From Centropus unirufus (Eukaryota; Chordata; Aves; Cuculiformes; Centropidae): a stretch of 64,000 bases of DNA. The stretch is from positions 970,308-1,034,307 of the forward strand of contig VYZI01000106.1 in the NCBI GenBank assembly GCA_013397695.1. The letters run 5' to 3'. A program made the translations under genes and the position numbers. This document shows positions 36,048-48,080 of the stretch, in pieces. The notes beneath the pieces are model-generated. The model was not told where the DNA came from. It did no database searches and saw only the letters and a list, made by a program, of their open reading frames with translations. Positions within the stretch are counted from its first letter, which is position 1; each line of letters starts with the position of its first letter.

Positions 36048-39000
36048 CTAATAATTTAGTATCTGCACATCAAAGAGATCACAGACTCCTTCATTATCAT
36101 CCAGGTTAAAGTTGTAGTCATCTCCGGGAGTAGGAGAGAGTCGTAAGAGAGGAAAAACTGTAAAGCAGGAATAGTTTAGTGTAAATTAAAAAACTTTTGG
36201 AATATCAGCCCTGTCTCATCATTCAGTATGTTTATCACCAGTATCAGGGTTAGTCTTAGTAATTAAAATAGTCTTTGTTATCTGACAAGCATGCTGGGAT
36301 ACATACTGTGAGTAACTGCACTGCCTTCAGACTACGGCAGCGATGGGACTTTTCTTGCTTAGTATTCTAAGTGAATTTGCTGGGAAGGAGTGACAGCTGT
36401 GGAATAGACTGAATTTCTCCTGCAGCAAAGGAACTCTTGAGCAGCTTCTGAAACTTTCATTGGAAAGCTGTATTTTTATTCTTTTATCTTGTTACTACAT
36501 GGCAGCCTTCAAATAGTTATCATTTTAAGTACGAGTTACCATTACCCCCATTTAATAGATGAAAAGTGGAGGCTAGCACTTTATCTGTGCACTGCACTCA
36601 AGCATGGACTTGAAGCAGTCTTTGGGCGGGGAATGCAAGAGCAGGACCCTCGGCCATCATGCTGTACCTCAGGAACACGTAGTGTAAAGGAGCTGGGCAC
36701 ACTGTAACTGCTCTAAAAGCAGAGACTATTTCCATTTTAGCCATGGATCGGCATGTTCGTATAATCCCATCTTGCCCCTCAGATATTTAATTACATAGTT
36801 CTTTTCAGCTAAGCCTTGAGGTTGTCTGCTTAAAGGGCAGATATTAGCAGAGGCAGCTCACTCCAGCAGATTTACAGGCCAAGGGGACTGCTGCCAGCCG
36901 AGTTCACCTCTTGCTTGGCACCTTAGCGAGATACAGCACGGAGGCAGGAAACATGTTAATGCACTGTGATTCAGTTCTGCATTCATGGCCACCAAGGTGC
37001 AAGAGCAGAAACAGGAGCTATTTTCCTGTTCTGTTAGTGTGTAAGTCCACATGCAGAAATGTAAATATATTCTGAAATGTTTTGTCAAAGCTCCCGCAGG
37101 AAGCCTGAAGCAGAACAGACTTAAACCAGATTTTTCTGTTTTTTTAAGGCAGCACTCCAGTCATCAGCCTGTTCCTTTGTTCCTGAATTAAGACCTGGTG
37201 GGTTATTCATGCATGTAAGTGCTTCCTGGATTAAGGCTTTCATATTTTGATTGTTAAACAAAACTGTTGCAGGGAATGGAAAGGGGAGCAAAGACAAGAA
37301 CAATAAAGACAGAGGAGGCAGTACAGGGGGAAGAAGTAGTTTCATACTGACTCTTAGCATCAGATTTAACAGACACCTACCGGGAGTGCTGTTCACACAA
37401 AAACCATGCTGCTACTTGTGATTATTGGAGAAGTAAAGATGCTAAATACTCACCATCAGAAGACATGAGTTCATCAATAATATCTCCACTGATATTTCCT
37501 ATGAAAGACAGGAGTATGTGTTATGGAAGTCAATACATACTCTTTGCATTACAACACTGAACTGCAAAGTATGTGAAATGTAAGAGCTGAGGAATTAGCA
37601 TACTGTGCATGTGCAAAGTATGTTAATCTTTGCATCACTTAGTTTTTCCTGATGTACTTCTCACACTGATCTCTTATAAGCCTAGAGTGATGTACAGTAT
37701 GAAGCTTATTTGGTAGCAGCTGGCTCAGTGGCTGCATTAGGAGATGAACACACCTGTCCTTTCCTCTATGGGAAAAGTTCTTATCTTTCCCCGTGTAACT
37801 CATCAGTAGCTTGGTCAAAATGAAGAGCTCAGGAAACTAATAAAAACATTTAAAAAGTAACTGCTTGTTCTTACCTGCGGGCTCCTCCATCTTCGCTATG
37901 TCAAATGAGTTTGGTTTGAGTACGCAGTTAACATCCAGGGGCAGGAGGCCCTGGTAGTCATTTGAGCTAGCTGTAGCTTGGGTGACATCTCCTGGAAGGC
38001 TTGGGTACAACACCGACTCTGGAAGGCTGGAGTAAGGAGCTGCTGGGGTCGTACTGTTCTGCTGCACGCTGCCCTCTACAAAGAAAGGAATGTTATAGAG
38101 TGTTACGGTAAAAAGTAACATAAAATGCCTGCACTCGGCTTTGTCTTCTTAGGAGAACATGGTCAGTGTTTGTGTGAAGTGAGAGGACTCTCCTTCCAAA
38201 GTCACAGCCACAATTTAATCAGGATCCCTCAGAAAGACCGTCTGTAACAGTGACAGGATTTTCTTAAGTCTTGCTATACAATCCTACTATTATGAAAATA
38301 ACACCTGATATGCAGACAGTCTCTCACTGTGGCTATGTGGAAGAAGTTAAGTGACCTTGTGGTATAAAAGCTGGAAGTGGTGCCTGTACTATCTGTCTCA
38401 TTAAAAGGTACACATTCAAATGATACTGGTATACTCCTCAGAGGCGGGCAGTTTCATTCCACGCAGCATTCTGGAGAAGGACTTCAGAAGAACTGACAGG
38501 AATACATTCAAAACCTGTTCAGTATAAGATGCTAAAGTACAAGGGGAAAATCTGTTTCATCAGACAGAAGAGGCTTCTCAGCTGTTAGTAAACCTTTGAG
38601 GTAGTTTCCTAACAGACAGCTGCTATGCTATGCAAATTCTTGATCTTTCCTTTATTTACCACCTTTTCTAAGTTTCTCCATTCACTACAGTTTCCCCTTC
38701 CCCACCAACATCCATCTGAGGTAGGAAAAACCCTGGACTCACCTGATGGTGTGCCTGCAACTGATGTTTGTGGTGCCTCTTCTTCTTGGTTCAGATCATG
38801 CTGTTCTGTGGTATTTTGAGCAGCTGCAGGAGGTTTAAGGGGAGTTGCTAGAGCAGCAGGCTGAGATGGGGATTGTGCAAGGTCTTCGGGTGGAGGAACT
38901 GGAAACACCATGGGCTTGGAAGAGCTTGATTCTTTATTTATAAGCAGCACGTGGATAGGTCCTGAACTACTTTTAAGACTGATCTGGTATTTCTTCTGTC

Positions 39001-42000
39001 CATTCTGTCCCTGTAAAGGTGGTATATTATGAAAGTTACCATTCCTTGAGAATTTTGAACTTTACAAAACGTAACCGTTGACTGCAGAGAGTTATTTTCC
39101 ACAGAAAGTAATGAAGATGTTTGAATAGAATTCTCAAACTGATGCAGAAGACAAATGCAATGCTCTTCTAGTTAGATCACTAGGAAGTGATCTTGGAAGT
39201 GACTCCTGCAGAATCATGGCTGCTAACTTTGGTCCTAGAGAAAACCTTACTATTGCTTCAATTGATTTCAGCAGACAGGCAAAGACACTACCACTGAACA
39301 GCTTCAGAAACACACTACTGTATCTTGTTATCAATAGAACACAGTGTTCCTATTAGTGTATCCAGGTGTACAAAATCCAGTTCTCCCCACCCAGCCTCTC
39401 CCTTTTCAACTGAAACCATCTTAATTTTTTTTTCCCCTCTCACACACACAGACAGAGATAACTCCTCTGATTTAATGTAGCTTGTCTTCTTTACTGTCCC
39501 TTTAGAAAATTAGGTAAACAAGAAACCAGTCCATACCATTTCGGGTATAGGTACTTCCAACTGTGTACCACAAGGTGCTTGAATTGCTAGAAGTGTGTCT
39601 CCTAATTAAATAGAAAGTGTTAAGTGTGCATATTTTTCTTATGTCTTGCATGGAATCCACTTGAATGAGATATGTTAATTCTCTGCGGTCATTTAAAACA
39701 CTGCATAATTCTAGCATCAATAAACTTGTGGTGAGCCTTGCATCCTCTCTAGAAGATCCAAGTACATCCTATAGTATAAATCACAGAATTCCAATATTTA
39801 GACCATAGTTTCAAGAACCTTTTCTTGTATCAGTACAAGATTTAGCACTTCCTTTACCTGTCTGTTACTGCCTCTAGATCTCCTTTCATATACTTTAAAT
39901 GAAGGGAAAATATTTAACTGGCTACTTTTTCAGCTAACACAGCAATCTGGTCCAGCACACCTCATGGCTTTGAAGAGCACTGGTAGAACAACAAGATTTA
40001 ACAGAAGGAAGAAAAGGCCTTAATAATTGCCTTCAGTGCCAGCACTTCCAAGTGTTCCAAGGTCACTCACCTACCTGCACATCTTTTCCCATTTGTCCAT
40101 AACTTGTAATCACGCTTTTCTTCTCTGCCTCCTAAGAGACATGAAGTACATAAAATATTGCGTGACTGCTGTACTTGGTGCCCCTCCAAATTTTGTAAGC
40201 AACAGCTCATGTTTGCTAAACTCTGTAGGAGTTATCTAATATTGAGGTTTTATTCAAAAGCAAACCCAGCCTTCCTCGTGGCAAAGAGAGATAGTTCTGA
40301 GCCTAACTGGAGGCTGTTGAACAATCTTCCCTAGGGCGCCCCAGCATTAGGAGAGGATGTCATGGGAAGTAAATTCTGCCACCGAATCTCGGCAATTTCT
40401 TAGAACCTCCTGTATGGAAGGAATTCTTTTGATTTAGTAGGAATGCCCCATTACTGAACTTCAGCTGGCTTAATTTATATAACATCACTGGGTGCTTCCT
40501 CTGGCTGAAGCTGCCACCAAAAAATTTTAGGAAATTTGGACCTGATTGGTCGTTCTGGTGGGCTGGACCAATATACCCTGACTCTGGTACCATTAAAGAA
40601 AGGCCTGAGGGGAGCTGCTGCAAAATATGAATACAAAGACATCCAAAAGTAGTACTCCAAAAACAGCAGAGCTTTCATCCCATACGATCTGTGAAACTGG
40701 GAAAATGCCAGAACTTGGTGGTCACAAACGATATGAGGGACCCTTACTTACTCCTGATACTATTGAGTACTTCTAAATTCAAGATGCTTATAGGGAAAAG
40801 GCAGCTAGCAAGTTAATTTTTGAAAGTAAGACAAGCAAAGCCCTCACTTTAAGAAACAGAGCTTAGCAGCAACTTACCACTGAAGCAGTTGCAGATATCT
40901 TCATGTGTGACATAGGAAAATGTAATTTACGTCAAGGAACGTAAGGAACGTAAATTCCTTAGAGCAACATGAAACTGGTAGTTGTTGTTCTTTAAAAGAA
41001 GTTTGCTCAAACTCAGCCTGAACTATGAACTTATTGCTGTTACTCAAAGGTGTAATCCGGGCACATTTTTAGGCTTTCAGAACAGCTAATTAAACATAGC
41101 AGAGTTCTATCTTTTGTGGAAAAAGTCTCTGTGAAGAAAATACAAAAAGGAAAAAGTTGCACAGCTTGAATGACAAGAGATTCTTCAAAAAAGAGTAAAA
41201 TCTTGTTTCGAAGAAGACCATTTACCTCATGAATTTGAGACTACACAATTCAAGTATGTATGAGAACTCCCCACAATCCCACAAAATTACTGCTAGAGGG
41301 GACTTGAGAGTTAAGACATTCCAGGCAGACGTTTGTCTCCCCTCTTCTGGAAAACCTCCAGTGACGGATATTCCTACCACCTCCCTGCAGTGTCAATTCC
41401 AACGCTAGCCCTCCCAAAGGAAAGTTTCTTCTAGTATCTAGCTTCAATCTCCTTTCTACAAAATCCATTTTACAGCCATAGTTTTTGTAGAGCAACCACA
41501 AACAATTTTTAAGTACTTATCATTGATACTACAGATAAGAACGGCACTTTTCTGCTCCAAATCTCAGGTGTCTATTTTGCTCAGTATCTTGCAGGACAGA
41601 TAAATACATGAACAAGTATTGCAGGAACTCTCTGCTCATGGGGTATTTACACACAGCACGTTTTTCCAGTTCCAAATCCAACAACCTTCAGGATTTTGCC
41701 AGCTCAATTTATCTTTAGGTGACAGCTTAATCCTTTCAAGAGAAGGAAGCAAAGCAAAAAAAGATTCATGTAAAGCACTGCTAAGAAAATATAAACTCAA
41801 GCGCTGGAATGCAATACAATTTAAAATAAGGCACCAGGATTATACCATGGACTTCAAAATTACTGCTATATATATATATACACTAAATTATTTTCAGCAC
41901 AGATTAAAATATCGTGTAAACAATATTTAAATTTTCAGTCTTTTTGAACCAAAACCATTAAAAAAAATTACCCTTTCCTTGCTTCTGGATAAAACTATGT

Positions 42001-45000
42001 TATGCTTCACTCACTACCTACACTTTAACTGTTGCATTAATTCTAGTTCCAGGATGCACACAACTCATTTAAAAGGATATTGGTGGTTTGTAGAATCATC
42101 CATGACGTTCTTGATACTTTGCTGCAGCCACAGTTTCTGCTGATCCAATTCTTTTTCTTTTAGCTCTAGATCTTCAATTTCAGCCTCCAGATACCTCAGC
42201 CTGTCTATGACTTCTTTTGTATTGCAGCCAGCACCTACACCTCTTAAAAAGGCATAAGGGTTCATGAAACCTCATGAAGTGAAAAACTGAAGCAAGCATG
42301 CAATGGTAACTTAAGACTACCTTCAACGTTTTGAAAATCTACTGATGTTCCAAATGAAGGAAACGCATGTTTACCCTCCCAGCAAACTGTGAGTAAAATT
42401 TAATATTCCCCTTTACCTATTTTCTTTTGGGATGCATTTTTTTTCTGCACTGGAGCTGCTTGGCAGGCCCCTTCTCCTTCCCCTCCACCTCTTAGCCTTT
42501 GGTGACACAAGAGAAAACCCTCATGCACTACCCAAAGTTGAGACTGTGGGTCTCAGTACCCTTCCGAGAGTCATCCAGAGCAATCCTTTCAACTACAAGT
42601 GCTAGTTAGGAAGTAGCAATACAAGTTTCCAGAAAAACTCTCTCCTGTATGCTTTAAACTTGATTCTAAGGCTCAAAGAGAAAACACAAAGTCCAGTTGC
42701 AACTTTACTACAATTCTAAAATGTCATATTGCTTATTGATACGTGCAATGTTAATTTCACAGTGTCATATCTAATCAGAAGCAGAAAGGCTTTAGGCCAC
42801 ATGAAACTGTGCCCAATTCACACAGCTTACTTCCACTGAATGCTGTTTTTTGACTTCTTCTCAATGAGATCAATCCCCTCCAATACATTGGTGATATCAT
42901 AGATCCTTCTCTTCTGCCTCACAGCAAGGGTATCAGCAGCCTGTCAAGAGAACAACCAACTGTCAGCAACTTGCATGCTGAGGGCAAAACTCCATTAAGC
43001 CATTCCCTTGGAAAAATGCTAAATCATGTAATTCTGAAAGGAGAAGGTGCAGCTCTTCAAGAACCAGTTGCTCAATCATGAATCATGTACCTGATGCAAA
43101 GACTTATGATAAAATAAGCAAACTTGAGCTGCTCATGTCGCTAATCATGCCTTCTACACCCTAATTTCTTTGATTCAGTAAAGCAGCTCAAAGAACATTA
43201 GCCAATGAAAGCCAGGAGAGAAAGCAGAGTTTGACTCTGTACCTACTCAGGATACTCCGATACAATGATTACAAGGGATTATGTATATTAAACTGATAAA
43301 AAGAAAAAAGAAGAAAAATAAAGACAAAAAATACTGGAAATTAGAAGTACCAGAAATACTGGAAAATAGTTCTGCATCCCAAATTTGAACTAATGCCTAA
43401 AATGACATGATTTCGACTATAGGTGCATAATGATTAATTTCAGTTTGTCCAGCAATCTAGTAAATTAATGCTTTTAGTAAAGTAGCCTATATGAAGAGTA
43501 CAACCTGAGATGAAACACATGTTACTCTTTTGTAGTATTTTCCAAACCATAAACAAACTCACTAATCTTCCAAAGAAATCATACTTCCCTACTGGAAAGT
43601 TAATTACTGGGATTTAGTAGTCAAATTTATACTGGTGAATGTTTTAAAGGAAAAAAGTCAAAGAAGAATGGGGGTTAAAAAAATACTCTTCTAGCAGTAT
43701 AGTATGAATGCCAATCTTTCATGACAATGATGTATCTAGTGGTAGTGTTTCTGCTGACCGTGGTACCAATGTTTGTCTTCTCTATGGTCTTTTGCAGCAG
43801 TCTGTTAAAATCTTTTCCTATGTAACAAAACAAAATATAGACAAATACAGATACAAAGCGATACTTCACATTTCTCTAAGTCACTTGTATCAGCAGGTAT
43901 GCACCTGCTGTCTTCACCTGCTATTTTTGCTGCCTCTATACATACAGCTCACAGTAACTGTAAAAGAAGCCTTCAGAGTCTAGGAAGCGACAAAATCAAT
44001 GCTGCCTGTGCAACGTTTAATCTACACTCTGTATATCTCAGTTTTAAGGGGCACGATTTCTACAAGCTCTCTGCATTATTCAGTGTGAGGGATGGACAGC
44101 ACACACTTCAGCTGGTATTCTGATTAGTTACTTTCCGCATTTTCCCATTGCTCAACCCATGAGCATAGGACTCAGGTTCCCATGAACCTAGGACTTACTC
44201 TGCCGCTTATGGTTTGAAGAAACTGCTCCAGAGAGAGATTTCATTTCCTCATAAGATTTCCCAAAATGCTTGTCTGTGCAGCATAAAAATGCATTACTGA
44301 TCTTAATGTATTTTCAAACCAAAGTTTAAGACTAAAACAAAGAAGTCACTAATTTTGAGTGCTCAACTCCAGGCATTTCAAAGTTGGGGTGATCTCGATA
44401 CTTAAATTCTACTGCATTTTGGATGCCCAAAGCTGAGTCCCCATTGCCACCAGCAGTGAAGATTCACTGCTACTGCAAACCAGGCTCCAGGTTAGGGATT
44501 GAGAAAGTGAAGGACACGGTTACATTATATCTGGCTGGACTAGCTCTACACAGAATTTAATCACAGCTAGACAGTCCACCTACTTACAAGAATTCCAACA
44601 AGGAAACCAATGGGCCAGTCTGAAAAGCTTCAATCAGACATTCACTAACTTTCTGTTGCTGGTCTTATAACCTTTTTTTTTTTTTTTTTTTCTCAAAATT
44701 TCATGAGACATTTCATAGGTATTTTAAAAACTAATTGAAATGTTCCCCCCCAACACTCTAGCACTTACCAGTGTAACACCTTCTGGTATGTACATAGCTG
44801 AGAAATTAAGTTCAGGCATCCAGATCCTCCACACAAACCATGCCCTTATGACTTCAGTAATTAAAAGAGCCTCATGAAACTTCCAAACAAACCTCCTATT
44901 GTCAAGAATACTTAAAACTCCACATCTCTCAGTCTATGTCAAATGGTTGAAGCAAATCCAGGCAGCACAAGTAAGGGACATCTACCACAACGGCCCTCTT

Positions 45001-47802
45001 AAGGTGGCTGGATGTAGCCTCCACATTTCTTTCAATCATTTATATTTGGAGTACTTTCATAAAATATTTTTTATATAAAGCTGCTGCACCTCAGTCACTC
45101 ACTCCTCCTCGCACCTCTTCACATTCTATCCAAGACAAGCACTATACGAGAGTCTCATAAACGGGTTTAGAACTGAAAGGAGAACATTTAAGCACAGTGC
45201 TTTGGTTCTGTTTACACTGAGATTGTGCAACTTCTGGAATACAGAACAGCACAGTTTCAGTTGCAGGCACACAGACATACATGAAACTGCCCAGAAATCA
45301 TAAAATAAAATACAATAAAAATAAAATAAAATAAACATAAAAAGGATAATCAAGTTTGGGTGCACTCACACAACTTTTCATTGCTGTCTGGGAGCTGGCA
45401 AAAGGCAGTGAGAACTACCAGCTGCACTTTCACTGTGTTAGCACTGAAAAGCAGAGGAATTTGCTACAGCATCATGGCAGAGTCATACCAAAGCTGAACA
45501 AAGCAGAAGGGCCAGCAATGCCTGCTTGCTCTCTGTGTTATCAAGAGTTCCCGCATCTTCTGGACTGTGCTCATAGCAGATTACACTTTCTTCCCAAGAG
45601 GACTGTCAACAGTGCAATGGTAGTTTTAAACTGAAGGGCATGCTTGGCAACCTGTATGTAAAACTACTGAATAACTCTGTATGCATAAAGGTTAAAGCAA
45701 TGTAAAATATAATAGATACACTTTCTTCTGTGGAATACAGCAAACGTTAGGCAATTTTTATGTGCTCCTCATCAATACACTCGTGAAAGCAGTACCAAAC
45801 AAGTGTATTTCAGAGTACATGATGTTTTGCACTGAGATGAGAAAAACTACTTAATGATCAGTGCAGCAGGGCTGGCATTCTGCCCATTTAAACAAAGCTC
45901 ATTTAAGAAGTCAAGGCAGAAGCAACTATGTACTACCGCAGAGAAAGGATACACAATGTTTTGGGAGTTTTTTCAGCAGCTTATCCCTAATTCACTCATC
46001 TAGCTCTTTTTCTCTCTTCCCTACAATTCACAGGTTGCTGCATATACAAACTTTGTTTTCTTTTCATCTCATTCCCTAATGTTTTAGGCTTATTTCCATA
46101 ACTAGATATGTTTATACAGGGTTATTCAGGGACAGTTATGCAATTATTCAAGAATAGGTGTTTGCTTTTAAAGTAAGCACTGTAGAATTCAAATTCCAAG
46201 GAAAGAAAATCCTCACTTCCACTCCCATGAGTTGGCAGATGTTAGCAGAGAAGTGTCCAGCATTAAAAAAAAAATCCAAGCAAAGCTGAAAGCTCCCTGT
46301 ACCTAACGTGAGGAACAGTGACCACACACAAAACGATGCATCACTGCTGCTTCATGATGTATCAGTACACATATCTTGAAGTATCCTCTTACACACTACT
46401 TAATTATAGATGTATGGAAAAATCACTGGGAAATGCTACATAAAAGCTTTTCACTCTCAGTTTCTTGATCAGAAAGCCAAAAGTACATTTAATGTGTGCA
46501 AATTGTATTTTCCCATAGGCCATGGCTGGTTTTGCTGCGGTGATACTAATCAGCAGCATGACATCAGATGGTCAATACCTGTCAGTACGGAGACATCTGA
46601 AGATGTTCAGGGCATGAATCACTTCTTGGAATGCTCTGTTCTGTTTCAAGGCCATCCTGTTCTTCAGTTCCCTGAGCACACTGACAAAAGGTGCATGCCG
46701 TTTCTCATTTTTCCTTGGACACATGGTTGTTTATGAGAAATACCAATTACAGAAACAAGTCTTCTGATTCATGGTTAGTGAGTGCATCAATTATTTATTT
46801 CCTTCGGTGAGTATTTACTCCCAACAAGTGGTATTCTGTAATTCAGAAACCAGTCTCCAATAGCTCCTGAGCAGAATTGTCTCTGACTTGTTGCAATGCC
46901 CACTGATTTTTCACTGGCCATCAATCTTTCTGTTCCCTCTGCGTGGACAGCACCTTCACAAAGGGGAATGAAAAACATCCCATCCTACACAGTCCAAGTT
47001 CATCTTTGGCTCTTTAAGCTAAGCTTTTCAGAGCTGCAGTTTAGTTTACTAAGGAAAGAAGCAGTTAAATACAAAGAAGTTACTCAACTTGTTCAGACCA
47101 CAGCATAACTAATGGAGGAATATAAAACCTACAAGTGGCCCTTCCAGTTCTCCCTGAAGTTTCACGAGCCACAGCAGCATGACCTGCTCTCCGAACAGGG
47201 ACACCGAACACCATTTACCTCCTGGCGCCCGTCGCTCAACGAATAAAGTCAGTTTTCCGGGAAGGGCTTCAAGTAACCAAAGCTCCAAGCCAACCTCTTC
47301 CTGCACTTTGCTAACTCCTCGCTCGTTTGCTGAGGACCTTAACCGGCCGGGCAAAACACACCTTTTTCTTTCCTTCCTTTTTTTTTTTTTTTCCCCTCTC
47401 AGAGCCTCAACCCTGGGGGTGAATTTGCCACCTCACACCGTCGTCGTGTCCCCCCTCCCCCGCGCGGATTAAGTACTTTTTATAAATATAAAAAGAGTAC
47501 GAAAAAGGCGAAAGTCTTTTTTTCGGCATCATTTTTCCTTGTTAGAAGGACACGGAGGGGCAGGGATGAGGACCGGGTTTCAGCAACGGCCCGCGGGCTG
47601 AGCAAGGCGGAAAGGTAAAACAAATAAATAGGAAAAGCAAAGCACCGAACTACTTTTTTATGCACGTTTTAGCCTCTTTTAAAAAAAAAGAAAAAAAACA
47701 AAACCGAGCCGGAACGCGTATTTTCGCTGTCAACCAGCGCGGGGCCGCCGCGGCCGGGCCGCCCCCCGCCATGGCGCCTCCGCCCCGCCCCGCACCGCTT
47801 TG

Positions 47803-47846
<44 letters not shown>

Positions 47847-47912
47847 CTTGGTGGTCAGCAGCCCCAGGCTCTTCTCGTGGCGGCCGCCCGCCGCCTCGGC
47901 CGCCGCGGCCAT
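36048..47912 (-). CDS. E2F5: Transcription factor E2F5, complete, 9 coding exons
   Basis: This is an E2F-family repressor that binds DNA with a DP partner and is held by the pocket proteins p107 and p130. Coding exons are 47912-47796, 42940-42831, 42242-42081, 40921-40878, 39601-39537, 39010-38743, 38075-37875, 37498-37454 and 36157-36048. They join in phase to 373 residues. Residues about 12-77 form the winged-helix domain with the DNA-contact motif RRIYD at 50-54. A leucine-rich dimerisation segment follows at about 78-125. The marked box runs at about 130-200. The C-terminus holds the transactivation and pocket-binding motif [11 protein letters not shown]. Intron 3 is a U12-type AT–AC intron; all the others are GT–AG. 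The N-terminus is short ([15 protein letters not shown]) compared with the Gln/Pro-rich mammalian one. Exon 7 (67 codons) is absent from human E2F5 as I recall it (346 residues). I chose the first in-frame ATG. The gene is tandem with LRRCC1 and convergent with RBIS. Confidence 0.96.
36505..36580. mobile_element. Probable short MIR-like SINE relic
   Basis: The stretch 'taccattacccccatttaat' then 'agatgaaaagtggaggctag' recalls the MIR-like antisense core 'ttatccccattttacagatgaggaaactgaggc'. It is short and diverged, in E2F5 intron 8. Assignment is by pattern memory only. Confidence 0.45.
37875..38075 (-). other. E2F5: E2F5 exon 7, symmetric cassette-like exon
   Basis: This 201-nt exon encodes residues 256-323 between the marked-box/Ser-Pro region and the exon encoding [14 protein letters not shown]. 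It has a polypyrimidine tract plus tag acceptor and a GCAG|GTAAGA donor. It begins after one codon base and ends after one codon base, so skipping it keeps the frame (…TPSGNISGD…). The skipped form resembles the human protein, which from memory passes directly into [10 protein letters not shown]. The content is Ser/Thr/Pro-rich, with an acidic, hydrophobic second half. Confidence 0.8.
41260..41505 (-). mobile_element. Old CR1-like LINE fragment
   Basis: On the plus strand the text follows the antisense CR1/L3 pattern: 'gaaaacctccagtgacggat', then 'accacctccctgcagtgtca', 'attccaacgctagccctccc', 'aaggaaagtttcttctagta' and 'tctagcttcaatctcctttc'. It is heavily diverged, with no terminal repeat. 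It lies in the AT–AC intron of E2F5, in the same orientation as the gene. Confidence 0.7.
41866..41882. repeat. Short (TA)n repeat
   Basis: About eight TA dinucleotides in the AT–AC intron of E2F5. Low complexity only. Confidence 0.85.
44673..44691. repeat. Poly-T run
   Basis: A T homopolymer of about 19 nt in E2F5 intron 1, equivalent to A-rich on the sense strand of the gene. No retroelement body was recognised beside it. Confidence 0.85.
45298..45336. repeat. (ATAAA)n-type simple repeat
   Basis: Imperfect ataaa/aataaa pentamers with one interruption, in E2F5 intron 1. The AATAAA hexamers here are on the plus strand, antisense to E2F5, so they are not expected to affect it. Confidence 0.8.
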
Positions 47913-48080
47913 GGGGGCCGCCACGTGTCGCGACCGCCGCAACGGCCCGAGCGCGGCCCCGGCGCGAGGGGCGGCGCCGACGGAAGTGACGCCGCCGCCG
48001 TTGCTCGGATACCGGGGGCGACGGGGCCTGCCCGTGTACCTCGCTCTGCTCGCTCCGGTCCGGCTCGAGGTAGCCTAGGT
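47913..48080 (-). promoter_or_regulatory. E2F5: E2F5 CpG-island promoter
   Basis: Dense CpG sequence upstream of the E2F5 start, continuous with exon 1 (island about 47740-48080). Visible motifs are a CACGTG E-box at 47922-47927, 10 bp before the ATG, and an ETS-like cggaagt at 47981-47987 that runs into a tgacg CRE half-site. There is no TATA box. An upstream in-frame extension exists only with a TTG start and is not favoured. Confidence 0.75.

Larger units (their letters stand above)
40922..42080 (-). other. E2F5: U12-type AT–AC intron in E2F5
   Basis: On the minus strand the intron begins ATATCCTTTT and ends AC. The branch element TTCCTTGAC lies at 40939-40931, with its branch A 10 nt from the intron end. 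No GT–AG choice works: reading through the donor meets a stop within four codons, while AT–AC splicing gives [13 protein letters not shown], the conserved E2F sequence. E2F genes are known to carry minor-spliceosome introns. A short direct repeat (gtaaggaac / gtcaaggaac) makes a second, weaker branch-like element beside the first. Confidence 0.93.
42941..47795 (-). other. E2F5: E2F5 intron 1 (4.9 kb)
   Basis: AT-rich intron with a poly-T run at 44673-44691 and an (ATAAA)-type repeat at about 45298-45336. The GC content rises from about 47.2 kb into the promoter island. The donor after exon 1 is GCG|GTGCGG, a weak but acceptable match. I see no further coding exon or recognised transposon. Confidence 0.7.

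Noticed and set aside
42065..42265. E2F5 exon 3 frame extended at both ends (MNPYAFLR… and …HQYPFK)
   Set aside because: The N-terminal extension precedes the acceptor AG, and the C-terminal residues are translation of the AT–AC intron donor.
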